The notes under the pieces were generated by a model, which saw only the letters and a list, made by a program, of their open reading frames with translations, was not told the origin of the DNA and searched no databases. This document shows positions 37,323 through 46,048 of a stretch of DNA of 64,000 nucleotides, piece after piece. The position numbers and the translations under genes are program-made. The stretch is from Sorangium cellulosum So0157-2 (GTDB lineage Bacteria; Myxococcota_A; Polyangia; Polyangiales; Polyangiaceae). The stretch spans positions 10,058,001-10,122,000 of the forward strand of contig NC_021658.1 of the NCBI RefSeq assembly GCF_000418325.1. Direction: 5' to 3'. Positions within the stretch are counted from its first letter, which is position 1, and each line of letters begins with the position of its first letter.

Positions 37323-37727
37323 ATGTACTCAGCGAACCGTCGCAGGAATATCGAGCGGGAGGAGCGCATGCTGCTCCGCGGGAAGCGGGAGCAGGCAGCT
37401 GGCAAGCTCCTTCACAGGGTGCCGGATCTGACTAGCTTGAACCTGGAGATCCGCGAGGCCAGGCCCGACGCGGCCAAGAATGACACGCAGTACATCCGCC
37501 GCGTCGTCGTCGAGCACGCGGCAGCGCTGTTCGAGATGCCGTGCTCGTACTCTTCCTGCGACAACGGCGGCTACGACGTGACGCAGGAGGTGCTGAGCGC
37601 CCTCGCTTCGCGCACGGCGCGCTTCGAGGGCGAATGCGTGTGTCGGGGCAGCTGTGGCAGCGCGTTCTGCTCCAGGGTCCTCCGGTACGTCGCCACGGCC
37701 ACGTACCGGTCGAGCCCCCAGGCGTAG
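37323..37727 (+). CDS. Small Cys-containing protein, conserved in myxobacteria
   Basis: The 134-residue protein has a basic start (MYSANRRRNIEREERML) and a regular helical middle. A Cys-rich C-terminus follows: PCSYSSCDNGGYDV and then CVCRGSCGSAFCSRVLRYVA. From memory, proteins of this plan (VVEHAxALFxxPC...GGHDVT...) are found in several myxobacteria, without known function. The Cys pattern suggests a zinc site. The start is ATG 37323. Confidence 0.7.
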   Translation: MYSANRRRNIEREERMLLRGKREQAAGKLLHRVPDLTSLNLEIREARPDAAKNDTQYIRRVVVEHAAALFEMPCSYSSCDNGGYDVTQEVLSALASRTARFEGECVCRGSCGSAFCSRVLRYVATATYRSSPQA

Positions 37728-37785
37728 GGACCGGGGACGGCGGTCCTCGCCTGAGGCCGCCTCGGACGTCGCGAACGGATCGCGC

Positions 37786-38286
37786 CTACCGAGGACGTTT
37801 GAGCGAGCTCGACCGGAAGTCGGGCCGCTCGGCAGCGTACGGAACGAGCGAGGCGGTCACCCGCGCAGGAGATGGCGGGCACCTGGGGCCGGCGCCGCGG
37901 CGGCGCCCGGATCGTCGGGGCCGCCGCGCGCTCCGGTCGGCGAGCGCCTTTCGGGCGACCTGCAGCCTGCGGGCGGTCGTGGCCGGATTGAGTCCCCGGA
38001 GCGCGCGGCGCCGCTCGGCCCGCGGATCAGGGCGGTATCGGCCCTCCTGGACGGCTCTCCAGGCGGCGATGAGCACGTCCTGGAGCGCATCCTCGCAATC
38101 GCTCGCGGCGACGCCGCACGCGACGGCCATGGCCGCGATCAGGCGTCGCTCCGCGACGAGGGCGTCGATGGGCGGCGAGACCCGGGGCGCAGCGGTATTG
38201 AGAGCACCGGAGCAGGCGGCGCACCGCGCGCGCGACGGCTCACCGGGATCTCCGCTGCACGCCGCGCCTCGACCGACCGGCGGCAA
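37786..38286 (-). pseudogene. Remnant of an ECF sigma factor gene
   Basis: On the minus strand the segment ASDCEDALQDVLIAAWRAVQ followed by EGRYRPDPRAERRRALRG matches sigma-70 region 2 of ECF factors (the DAEDLVQDVFLAAW signature). After ALRG the similarity stops: the expected WLxGIA segment and all of region 4 are missing, and the remaining frame is Arg/Pro-rich. The start would be TTG 38286, with no ribosome site. It looks truncated; a short functional fragment cannot be excluded. It is divergent from the lipoprotein gene. Confidence 0.45.
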
Positions 38287-38349
38287 GCTGCGGGGCGACT
38301 CGCTCCGGCGCCGAAGGTGTGCTGGACTCCCCGCAGGAGACGCGTTCGC

Positions 38350-39525
38350 ATGAAAACGCTACCTTGGCCCCCAAAGACCCGTCGATCGTTTGCCGTCGTG
38401 GCGCTGCTCGCGAGCTGCGGAGGCCGCACGATCTCGGATGCGGAGAGCTCATCGCCGCCGCCGGCATGCGTACCCGGGTCGCAGATCGAATGTGCGTGTC
38501 GGGGCGGACGATCTGCCGTACAGGCGTGCCTCCCAGACTTCACGTTCGGCCCATGTCTCTGCGACGACGCCGCGAACAGCTCCTCCGGCGGAGGCGCGAT
38601 GCCCGCCGGCGCATCGAGCACCGGTGCACAGGGTGGCGTCGGCGGAGGAGCGATGCAGGGAAGCTCCAGCGGGACCGGCGGCGGCCCTCTCGTCTCCTCC
38701 CACTACACTCTCTCCGAGTACGTGGGCCCTCAGATCTGGACGCAACTAACCCGAACTGCAGCCGTCGACGCAGCCGACCGGCTCTTCGTCACCGACGGTC
38801 AGACCGTCTTCGTGGTCGAAGACGGAGTTCCATCCATCTACTTGAGCCCGGCCGATCTCCAACCGGCAAACGCCGACGCCGGGATTATAAGCATGGATGT
38901 CGGCCCGGATGATCGCCTCTACATCCTCGATCGCGGCGTCCCCGCTCAAATCCTCGTATCGCGGGGACCGCACGACGTGTCGATCCTCCATGGAGACCTC
39001 TCCGCCGCACGCACCTTCCCCGCCCTGCTCGCGGTGGAGAGCCCGGATCGCATTTTCGTCGTGTCTCACTACGACGGCCTCTTCGAGGTGACGCCGAACG
39101 GCATCGACCTGCTCTATGGCGAGAGCGCGATCGACGCATCGGGCTGCGCCGCGGAGGATTTGGCCGTTAGCCAGGATGGCCGGCTCTTCTACCTGCCGGG
39201 CTGCAACGGTTCACCCCTGCTCTCTGGGCTGACGGACGGCAGCGGTGTCGGCATCCTGAAGCACGAGGACGCTCTCGACGAGTACTATTTCTGGATGTTC
39301 GGCGGAATCGCGAGGAATCCGCCCGGCGGTGTGATGGTCAATCTCGTTGGGACCATCTACCATATCGGCACGGACGGCACCGCAACCGAGCTGAACACGA
39401 CGCCCACGCTCAACGATGTCACGGCGGATTGGATCGACTTCCACGCCCGGCCGATCGAGGTCGGCCCTACGGGCAACGTCTATGTCATCAGCACAGAGAC
39501 GATCTACCGCGCCGTGCCCGACTGA
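38350..39525 (+). CDS. Lipoprotein with Cys-rich head and beta-propeller body
   Basis: The 391-residue protein has a signal peptide with lipobox LLASC and then a head with ACVPGSQIECAC and ACLPDFTFGPCLC, a Cys pattern repeated in many Sorangium surface proteins. A Ser/Gly linker leads to ~260 residues of NHL/propeller-like repeats (DRLFVTD, DRLYILD, DRIFVVSHYDG, NVYVIS). It is presumably exposed on the cell surface. The start is ATG 38350. The third-position GC is somewhat lower than in the neighbours. Confidence 0.8.
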   Translation: MKTLPWPPKTRRSFAVVALLASCGGRTISDAESSSPPPACVPGSQIECACRGGRSAVQACLPDFTFGPCLCDDAANSSSGGGAMPAGASSTGAQGGVGGGAMQGSSSGTGGGPLVSSHYTLSEYVGPQIWTQLTRTAAVDAADRLFVTDGQTVFVVEDGVPSIYLSPADLQPANADAGIISMDVGPDDRLYILDRGVPAQILVSRGPHDVSILHGDLSAARTFPALLAVESPDRIFVVSHYDGLFEVTPNGIDLLYGESAIDASGCAAEDLAVSQDGRLFYLPGCNGSPLLSGLTDGSGVGILKHEDALDEYYFWMFGGIARNPPGGVMVNLVGTIYHIGTDGTATELNTTPTLNDVTADWIDFHARPIEVGPTGNVYVISTETIYRAVPD

Positions 39526-39649
39526 ATCGGGCCACCCGCGAAGAGCGGGCCCAGGACGAGGTCACGAGCCGCGCCCCGGCCACGCCGGCCACCCCGCCAG
39601 CGATCGGCGCCGGCGACGACGGAGCCGGTGCGATGGTCGCGCCGGTCTG

Positions 39650-39692
39650 AACGCCGACCCGGACCCATCTCCCGTGCGGGTGACCGCCGCTC
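39650..39692 (+). repeat. Single arm of the 13.5-kb inverted-repeat family
   Basis: The sequence from AACGCCGACCCGGACCCATC to GACCGCCGCTC is about 90% identical to the reverse complement of the left arm at 13479-13525. As at 13.6 kb it abuts the stop codon of a leftward gene (TAG at 39692-39694). No second arm is present here. Confidence 0.7.
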
Positions 39693-40045
39693 TACGGTGT
39701 CTCGGGCTCGATATGTCTGCGCCACTCGTCCCGCGCGCTCGCGTACGCGGTCCGGGCGGCGAGCTCGCGCTCCACGCCGGTGATGGCGGGCATCTTGCGG
39801 CGCAGCAACTCACCCGGGAGGGCGATCTCCACCTGAGTCCGCGCTTCGCGCAGCGTGCCGGGCCATCCGCCCGCGGTGGGGCGGCCTTCGCGATGGAGGT
39901 CTTGACGCCACCGCTCGGCCCACGCCTGGCCCACGGCGGTCGCGCTCTGCTCGATGAACTGCTGCCGTTCGGTCGGCGGCGCAGCGCTGTCCCGATCGGT
40001 CGCCGGCTCGGGCAGGGCGCCCTGGCTGGGCGCGGCGCGTTTCAC
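39692..40045 (-). CDS. Uncharacterised 117-residue protein
   Basis: I recognise no family. It is a polar, Ala/Arg/Glu-rich, mostly helical protein with ERQQFIEQSATAVGQAWAER and ARDEWRRHIEPETP. The start is GTG 40045, which overlaps the stop of the upstream small basic protein (GTGA), so the two are coupled. It is the last gene of the RRM-led operon. Confidence 0.6.
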   Translation of the reverse strand: MKRAAPSQGALPEPATDRDSAAPPTERQQFIEQSATAVGQAWAERWRQDLHREGRPTAGGWPGTLREARTQVEIALPGELLRRKMPAITGVERELAARTAYASARDEWRRHIEPETP

Positions 40046-40224
40046 TCCACGACCGGGGGCTGAGGCCCCGGGATGATCCCCGCGATGTCCGGATCCTCTC
40101 CCGGTGCGCCGTCGCTGCCGGGGCCCTTTTCCTTGCGGCGCGCGAGGCGGTTCGCGTCTTTCTCGCGCTGCTTCTCTTGCCGTGCGCGTTCCTTTTGCCG
40201 CTTCAATGCTCCCTGCTTCTGCAT
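40042..40224 (-). CDS. Small basic Lys/Arg/Gln-rich protein
   Basis: The product is 60 residues if ATG 40224 is used (TTG 40293 would give 83). The N-terminal half is a charged helix, MQKQGALKRQKERARQEKQR, and the rest is acidic and Pro-rich. It looks like a nucleic-acid-binding or chaperone-like accessory. It follows the RRM protein gene on the same strand by about 110 bp and overlaps the next gene. Confidence 0.65.
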   Translation of the reverse strand: MQKQGALKRQKERARQEKQREKDANRLARRKEKGPGSDGAPGEDPDIAGIIPGPQPPVVE

Positions 40225-40332
40225 GCGGAACCAGGCCTTTCGGCGCCCTCCGGCGCGTTCTTCAGCGCCCTCGGGCGCGCTCTGAAAGCGCAAGCGCGGC
40301 GGAGCATGAGCTCCGCCGCGCCGCGCCGGTGA

Positions 40333-40722
40333 TCAGTACCGGTCCCGACCGCCGCCGCGGCCGCCGCGGCCGCCACCGCCGCCGCCGTAGCCGCCACCGC
40401 CGCCGCCGTAGCCGCCACCACCACCGCCGCCGTAACCGCCACCACCACCGAAGCCACCGCCGCCACCGCGCGCCGGGCGCTCCTGCGCCTCGTTGACCTT
40501 GAGCGGGCGGCCATCCAGGAGGGCGCCGTTCAGCTGCGAGATCGCGCTGTTCGCGGCCTGGACAGAGCCCATGGTCACGAACGCGAAGCCGCGCGGCTGC
40601 CCGGTCTCACGATCGGTCGGCATCGCGATCTCGCGAACCTCGCCGGCCGAGGCAAACGCGGACTCGAGCGTCTCGCGGGTGGTGCTGAACGAAAGATTTC
40701 CTACGTAGAGACGATTTCCCAT
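40333..40722 (-). CDS. Glycine-rich RNA-binding protein (single RRM)
   Basis: The 129-residue protein has one RRM: RLYVGNLSF (RNP2) at residues ~4-12 and RGFAFVTM (RNP1) at ~44-51. A ~45-residue Gly/Tyr tail ends in RGGRGGGRDRY, an RGG-like end. Such proteins bind RNA and in cyanobacteria respond to cold. The start ATG 40722 has AGGATG upstream. The Gly tail resembles the low-complexity tails of eukaryotic hnRNPs. Confidence 0.9.
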   Translation of the reverse strand: MGNRLYVGNLSFSTTRETLESAFASAGEVREIAMPTDRETGQPRGFAFVTMGSVQAANSAISQLNGALLDGRPLKVNEAQERPARGGGGGFGGGGGYGGGGGGGYGGGGGGYGGGGGGRGGRGGGRDRY

Positions 40723-41234
40723 GTCATCCTGCTTTTACGGCTTTCTGATGCGCCATGAGGCGCTCTCGGCCTGCCATCCGACGAAGCCGTAACGGATCGA
40801 ACGGAGACGTGCCGCGCGGAACTCCCGCGCGGTCACACGGTGCGTCGTCCAGTCGTCCGAGCGAGCTGCAGTCTCCCTCGCGAGAGGGAAGAGGGAAAGC
40901 GTCGTGTCGAGGGCCAGGGACGTTCGTGAGAAGAAGCATCCTAGCCCGACGCGACGTTCTCCGCAAGCGGGCCGTTGCGTCTTCCGTCGCTTCCGTCGTT
41001 CGTCCCGTCGTCGCGTTCGTCGTCGCGTCCGTCGTCGCGTCCGTCGTTGAGCCCGTTTCTGCTGTTTTTGCCGAGGTTGCGCGTCCAGCCGCTCCGCGCG
41101 CCGGCAGGGGCGCCGACGCGCTCGCGGGCGCCGTCGCTCCTCCAACCAACGCGCTCCGGCGCCGTCCGTCCCGGGGAGGAGCCGACGTCGAAGAAGCGGG
41201 CAGGATCCCCTGCGCCTCGGGCAAACTGGCGCGC
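40723..41234. other. Intergenic region with CGTCCGTCGTCG-type repeats
   Basis: There is no supported gene. The region holds the leader of the RRM gene (right side, leftward). At about 40980-41050 there is an imperfect tandem tract of 12-bp CGTCCGTCGTCG-like units. The tract opens spurious reading frames on both strands. Confidence 0.55.
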
Positions 41235-41519
41235 ATGGACACGACGACTCGCGATGAGGTGTTGAAGCGCTGGCGCGCGCGTGGCTTCCACGGCGGGCTC
41301 TGGACCGATCCGCCCGGCCGCGTGTGGGAGGACTTCGTTCACGACGACGACGAGCTCTTGATGGTCCTCGAAGGCGAGCTCGAGCTCACGCTCGCGGGCA
41401 AGACGCTCGTGCCGCGCATCGGCGAGGAGATCGAGATCCCGGCCGGCGTTGTGCACACCGTCCGCAACCGGGGGGCGACGACGGCCCGCTGGCTGTACGC
41501 CTACGGGCGGCTCGGGTGA
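41235..41519 (+). CDS. Small cupin protein
   Basis: The 94-residue single-domain cupin has ELLMVLEGELELTLAGKTLV, IGEEIEIPAGVVHTVRNRG (second cupin motif with His) and RWLYAYGR. The first motif lacks the usual His-x-His. Small cupins of this type often bind a metal or small ligand; the function is unknown. The start is ATG 41235. Its 3' end overlaps the convergent uppP gene by 19 bp. Confidence 0.8.
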   Translation: MDTTTRDEVLKRWRARGFHGGLWTDPPGRVWEDFVHDDDELLMVLEGELELTLAGKTLVPRIGEEIEIPAGVVHTVRNRGATTARWLYAYGRLG

Positions 41520-42421
41520 TCGCCGGCGCGGGCGAGGGCGCCCGCCGAGGCCGCGACGTCCCCGCCCGGCGCGGGCTCGGCCGCGGCGCCGGCGTCGACC
41601 GGCGCGGTGCGGCTCGCGAGCCAGAGCCACAGGACGACGGCGCCGAGCGCGATGCGGTACCAGCCGAACGGCGCGAGGCCGTAGCGCTTGAGGTAGCGCA
41701 GGAAGACCGCGATCACGAGCAGGGCGACCGCGAACGAGACGGCGAGGCCGACGGCGAGCGCGGCGGCGCCGCCGGGCGCGTCGAGGAGGGCGCGGCCGTT
41801 CTTGGCGAGGTCGAAGACGGTCGCGGCGCCGAGCGTCGGGATGGCGAGGAGGAACGAGAACTCGGCGGCCGCGGCGGTGCTGAGGCCGGAGAGCTGCCCG
41901 CCGACGATGGTGGCCATCGAGCGCGACGCGCCAGGCCAGAGCGAGAAGCACTGGGCGACGCCGATCGCGAGCGCGCGCTGCAGGGTCACGTCCTCGACGC
42001 GGGGCGCGCCCTGGTCCGGCCTGCGCCGGCGGGCGGACTCGACGCCGATCATCAGGAAGCCGCCGGCGATGAGCGCGACCGCGACGGGGCCGGGGCCGAA
42101 GAGGTGCGCCTTGATGGCCTTGTGGAAGAGCAAGCCGACGAGGGCGGCCGGGAAGAAGGCGAACGCGAGGGCGAGCGCGAGGCGGAGGCTGTCCGGATCG
42201 CGCCGGAAGATGCCGCGCACGGTGACGGCGAGCCGCTCGCGGAAGTAGACGACGACGGCGAGCACCGCGCCGAGCTGGATCACGATGTCGAGCGTCTTCG
42301 CCGCCTCGCTCTCATGGCCGAGCCACGCGCCGAGCAGGATGAGATGACCGGTGGACGAGACGGGGAGGAACTCGGTCAGGCCCTCGAGGACCCCGAGCAG
42401 GACGGCATCGAACCAGAACAT
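41501..42421 (-). CDS. uppP: Undecaprenyl-diphosphatase UppP (BacA)
   Basis: UppP dephosphorylates undecaprenyl pyrophosphate for reuse in cell-wall synthesis and gives bacitracin tolerance. The 306-residue polytopic protein has EGLTEFLPVSSTGHLIL near the N-terminus and the second signature WPGASRSMATIVGG. There are seven or eight hydrophobic segments. A ~35-residue Ala/Gly-rich tail exceeds the usual C-terminus. The start is ATG 42421. Confidence 0.93.
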   Translation of the reverse strand: MFWFDAVLLGVLEGLTEFLPVSSTGHLILLGAWLGHESEAAKTLDIVIQLGAVLAVVVYFRERLAVTVRGIFRRDPDSLRLALALAFAFFPAALVGLLFHKAIKAHLFGPGPVAVALIAGGFLMIGVESARRRRPDQGAPRVEDVTLQRALAIGVAQCFSLWPGASRSMATIVGGQLSGLSTAAAAEFSFLLAIPTLGAATVFDLAKNGRALLDAPGGAAALAVGLAVSFAVALLVIAVFLRYLKRYGLAPFGWYRIALGAVVLWLWLASRTAPVDAGAAAEPAPGGDVAASAGALARAGDHPSRP

Positions 42422-42472
42422 TGCGCGGAGTCTAGCCGCACGCGGGCCGCGGGTGTTGATCGAGAGAGCGGC

Positions 42473-43786
42473 TCAGCCCTCCGCCGGCGGCGGGGCGCTC
42501 GGCGCGGCCGGCCGCGCGCGGTCTGGCGGAGGCGCGCTCGACCGCGCGGCGCCCGCCGTCATCGCGGGGAGGAGCTCGTCGGCGATGGCCGCGTACAGCT
42601 CGAAGAACTGCTCGTCCCGGAACCGCGAGCCGCTGCGGAAGAGACCCCGCTTGAACCGCGACCAGCGGACCTCCTCGCCCGGGCGCGCGGCGCGCAGCTC
42701 CCAGCGATCGTAGTGCCCGATGACGTCGGCGTGATCGGCGACCACGATCGCCGCGAGCTCCTCCGGCGACCCCGGATCCACGAGCTGATGGGCGGTGTTG
42801 ACGACACCATCGTTGCTCGACGGAGAGATGGGCCCAGCGGGGCTGTCCGGGAACTTGATGACGCGGCACGGCCGCGGCGGCCCCCCCTGCGCGTGCAGCC
42901 GCAGCTCGTCCTCGAGGCGCCTGATGGCCTCGGCCGCGATCCGGCTCGGCGCGCCGGACGCCGTGTTCGCGGCCCGCTTGTGGAGGTCGACGAAGAAAGG
43001 ATCGGAGTCGTCGCTCGCCTTCGCCATGGTCACGAAGCTCCGCAGGCGGGCCGGATGCCGCGGCCCGGCGCTCCTGTCCCTGTCCCGCACCTCGGCCATG
43101 CGCTCCGGCGTGAGGGCGTCGATGAGCTTCCGGTTGTCGCCCACGTCGAGGAAGAACCCCCACAGCTCCGTGACCGTCGCGAAGGTGAGATCGAACGCCG
43201 AGAGCGCCGATTCGACCACCGTCAGGCGAAGCAGGTTGAAGAGCGGCGGAATGGCCGTCACCGACCCCGGCTCGACGCCCGAGCCGACCAGCCGTGCCAG
43301 GTCGGAGTGGGCGAGGTACGTCCCCCAGTGCGGCGCGCAGAGGGAGACGACCGACCGGATCCTCGGACGCCACCCGCTCACCGGATCGAGGTCCTCCTCG
43401 TCCCAGCGGTCCTTGCCCTGAGGCCGGGCGCTGGTGAGCAGCTGGGCGTGCACGCCGCCCGTGCTGTGGCCGACCAGGTGGAGACTGGCGCTCGGGAACT
43501 GCTGGACGACCTTCTTGAGAAAGACGATCAACGAAGCCTGGCACTCGGCGAGGGACGCCGTGGGCCGCGACGTGACAGGGATCACCGGGACGAGGCCAGG
43601 GCGGCCGAGCTTCACCTCGAGCGCGCCGCGCAGCGCGCCGCAGACGCGGTCGGCGAAGTAGAAGAAGCCGCCGAAGTGATCGAAGCCGAGGAATCCGGGG
43701 ACGAGGACCACGACGTCCGTCACCTCGGGAGCCACCTTGGGCTCCTCGTGTCGACCGCCGAGCTGCAAACGAAGCTGTTCCAGCAT
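42473..43786 (-). CDS. Alpha/beta hydrolase, lipase-like
   Basis: The protein has 437 residues from ATG 43786 (GTG or ATG upstream at 43837 would add 17). VVVLVPGFLGFDHFGG is the oxyanion loop and LHLVGHSTGGVHAQLL carries the nucleophile Ser. SPSSNDGVVNTAHQL and VVADHADVIGHYDRW hold likely Asp and His. It resembles bacterial triacylglycerol-type lipases. No signal peptide is visible. The C-terminus is a Pro/Ala tail. Confidence 0.78.
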   Translation of the reverse strand: MLEQLRLQLGGRHEEPKVAPEVTDVVVLVPGFLGFDHFGGFFYFADRVCGALRGALEVKLGRPGLVPVIPVTSRPTASLAECQASLIVFLKKVVQQFPSASLHLVGHSTGGVHAQLLTSARPQGKDRWDEEDLDPVSGWRPRIRSVVSLCAPHWGTYLAHSDLARLVGSGVEPGSVTAIPPLFNLLRLTVVESALSAFDLTFATVTELWGFFLDVGDNRKLIDALTPERMAEVRDRDRSAGPRHPARLRSFVTMAKASDDSDPFFVDLHKRAANTASGAPSRIAAEAIRRLEDELRLHAQGGPPRPCRVIKFPDSPAGPISPSSNDGVVNTAHQLVDPGSPEELAAIVVADHADVIGHYDRWELRAARPGEEVRWSRFKRGLFRSGSRFRDEQFFELYAAIADELLPAMTAGAARSSAPPPDRARPAAPSAPPPAEG

Positions 43787-44009
43787 GAAGAGCACCCCCA
43801 GAGCGCCGTCGCGCGGCCCGAGCGCGGGCCGGCGCACGCCATCCTAGCGGATCGGGCGCGCTCTGGTCGAGCCGATGCGTCGCTCGCACGGCCGCGGCTC
43901 GCCCACAAAACGCGCGCGGGCGAAGGTCCCGCCGCGTCCCACACGGACCGGCCGTCCCCTCGCCCGCGGCGCGCGGGCCTCCGTCAGGCGGCTGCTCTCG
44001 CGGCGCGGC

Positions 44010-44765
44010 TCAGCTCGCCGTCCTGCTGCTCGGCGCGTCGTCCCCCTGGGCCCGGGCGAGCACCGACGCCTTCACCCAGGAGCGCACCATCGTGAGGTGC
44101 CGCGCCTCGGCGGCGCGCGCCGCCTGGAACTGCGACAGGACCTCATCGCTCATGCCCTGGCACATGTCGATGAGCACGTCCCACGCGTCGTTGTCGGTGA
44201 GCTCGGCGATCAACATCGCCTCCAGCGCGTCGGCCAGGTTGGTCCTCGGATCGGTGACGACCTTGATCAGGCCGCATGACGCGACCCCGTGGACGTCGGC
44301 CAGCGGCGTCTCGGCCGTGGGATCGGCGCCCAGCATCCGGATCACGGAGGCGACCAGGAGGAAGTGCTCGGCCTCCTCCCTGTAGATCCGCTCGATCTCC
44401 GCGCGCGTCGGCCCGCCCTCGAACGACCCGAGCGCGTCGTACTTCGCGAGCACCCCCTTCCACAGCCGGCTCCCCGCCCGCTCGAAGGCGAGGCGCTCGC
44501 CGAGCTTGTCGAGCAGGACGAGCGGCGCCTCGCCCTTCAGCATCTGGAGGGCCGACTTCACGGCGCCCTTGAGCGTGCCGGGAGGAGGCATGGTGCCGAC
44601 CCGCTCCTCCCGCCGCGCGTAGTGGGCGACGACGTTGGCGATGGCCGAATCGTCGCCCACGCTGCTCGGCGGCATGATCCTCGCCCCGACGATGACCTCC
44701 TTCGAGTCCATCGGAGACATGTCCATCCCGGTGCGGTTCATCCCCGCGGTCGTCTCGGTCTTCAT
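44010..44765 (-). CDS. Ferritin-like protein, second gene of a pair
   Basis: The 251-residue protein shows four helices with diiron-type ligands: LAFERAGSRLW (E), YREEAEHFLLVAS (ExxH), LIAELTDNDAW (E) and AARAAEARHLTMV (ExxH). The ~80 residues before the bundle are Met- and Asp-rich. The start ATG 44765 overlaps the stop of the upstream ferritin-like gene by four bases (ATGA). Substrate and exact subfamily are unknown; oxidase, peroxidase or iron-handling roles are possible. Confidence 0.75.
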   Translation of the reverse strand: MKTETTAGMNRTGMDMSPMDSKEVIVGARIMPPSSVGDDSAIANVVAHYARREERVGTMPPPGTLKGAVKSALQMLKGEAPLVLLDKLGERLAFERAGSRLWKGVLAKYDALGSFEGGPTRAEIERIYREEAEHFLLVASVIRMLGADPTAETPLADVHGVASCGLIKVVTDPRTNLADALEAMLIAELTDNDAWDVLIDMCQGMSDEVLSQFQAARAAEARHLTMVRSWVKASVLARAQGDDAPSSRTAS

Positions 44766-46048
44766 GCGGACCTCACTTGGTACACCCTGGCGCCGTTGCC
44801 GTTCGCTTCCTTGCCGGGGACCGCCTGCACGGCGAGCTCCGTCCCGGGGACCCACACGTACCCCGCGGCCACCGCCTCGGACGGCGATCCGCTCATGTTG
44901 ATCCGCTCGCGGTACTCGAGCGTCTGCGGGGACTCGGGGATCTGCGTGGGATCCACGATGTTCTTGCCGACCGCGCGCAGGTGCACCTCGCCCTGGAGGA
45001 CGCGGCGCACGAACTCGCGGTGGCTCCGGAACTCGATGGGATCGGGCAGCTTGGCCGGCAGGAGCTCCGCCGAGTCCCTGCCCTCGATCTGCTCGAACAG
45101 GCGGCGCACGTGGTGCAGCTGCCCGAGCTCGTAGTCGACGAACCGCTCCCAGATCGCCTTGATCCTGGGGTTCGACTCGGACTTCGCACAGCTGTAGTAG
45201 TTGTAGACCTCGGTCGCCTCGTGCAAGAGCCACTTCTCGAGCCAGCTCTCGTTGGGATCGATGATCGACTCGTACTGCGTGACGTGCTGCTCCTCGATGG
45301 AGGCGATCTCCGCGTAGAGCTGCCGGGCCATGGGGTCGGCGAACGTCGGGCCGACGTTCATGTAGTAGTCGTGCGTCTGGTGCTCGGACGCCATGATCGT
45401 GAGCGCGTGCAGCTTGGAGAGCGGCGCCGCGGTCCTCCGATCGTAGGGGGCCCGCAGGTCGTCGTCCGGGTGACGGTGCTCGACGCTCGTGGGCCTGCCG
45501 GGGCAGATGTCCGTGTAGCACTGCAGGATGTTGTTCGCGTCCTTGCCGTGCACCCGGTCCATCAGCGCCGAGTAGCGGTACAGGTGATCGAAGTCCTCGA
45601 GCATCCCGAACCGATAGACCTGGGCCAGGTACTCGTCGGGCTCGTTCATCGCGACCGACGCGGTGACCTCGATGGCCACCTGCTCGAACCCGATGGTGGT
45701 CTCGATCACCGACAGATCCCCCGGGAGGAGCCAGTTCACCATCGTCTGCTGGTGATGCTCGACCCGGCGGATGCGGGCGAGCTCCTGCTGGAGCGCGCCG
45801 TTCATGCGAGCGCAGGCGTGCGAGAAGCGCACGGCCTCCGACTCGATGCCGTTCATCAAGATGATCCGGACGCGGGTGAACGCGTCATCGTTCAGCTTGC
45901 TGGACGGGATGCTGACCAGCTCCCGCCAATCGAACTGCTGTTTGTCGAGCGGTGTTCCCGGCTCGTTCAACAAATCAAGTGCCACCTTGACCTCCAGTGC
46001 CGGGGCTGTGTGCAAGAGGCGCTCCACGCGGGCGCCCGCCCTGTCCAC
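44762..46048 (-). CDS. Ferritin-like protein with two helical-bundle regions
   Basis: The 428-residue protein has two sets of E/H motifs. The first is ESEAVRFSHACARMN, RVEHHQQTMVNW, GFEQVAIEVTA and LEDFDHLYR. The second is MASEHQTHDYY, SIEEQHVTQYE, LLHEATEVYNYYS and DYELGQLHHVRRL. This suggests two tandem diiron bundles. The start is GTG 46048, with GTG 46030 as an alternative. It is coupled to the following ferritin-like gene. I do not recognise a named family. Confidence 0.75.
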   Translation of the reverse strand: MDRAGARVERLLHTAPALEVKVALDLLNEPGTPLDKQQFDWRELVSIPSSKLNDDAFTRVRIILMNGIESEAVRFSHACARMNGALQQELARIRRVEHHQQTMVNWLLPGDLSVIETTIGFEQVAIEVTASVAMNEPDEYLAQVYRFGMLEDFDHLYRYSALMDRVHGKDANNILQCYTDICPGRPTSVEHRHPDDDLRAPYDRRTAAPLSKLHALTIMASEHQTHDYYMNVGPTFADPMARQLYAEIASIEEQHVTQYESIIDPNESWLEKWLLHEATEVYNYYSCAKSESNPRIKAIWERFVDYELGQLHHVRRLFEQIEGRDSAELLPAKLPDPIEFRSHREFVRRVLQGEVHLRAVGKNIVDPTQIPESPQTLEYRERINMSGSPSEAVAAGYVWVPGTELAVQAVPGKEANGNGARVYQVRSA

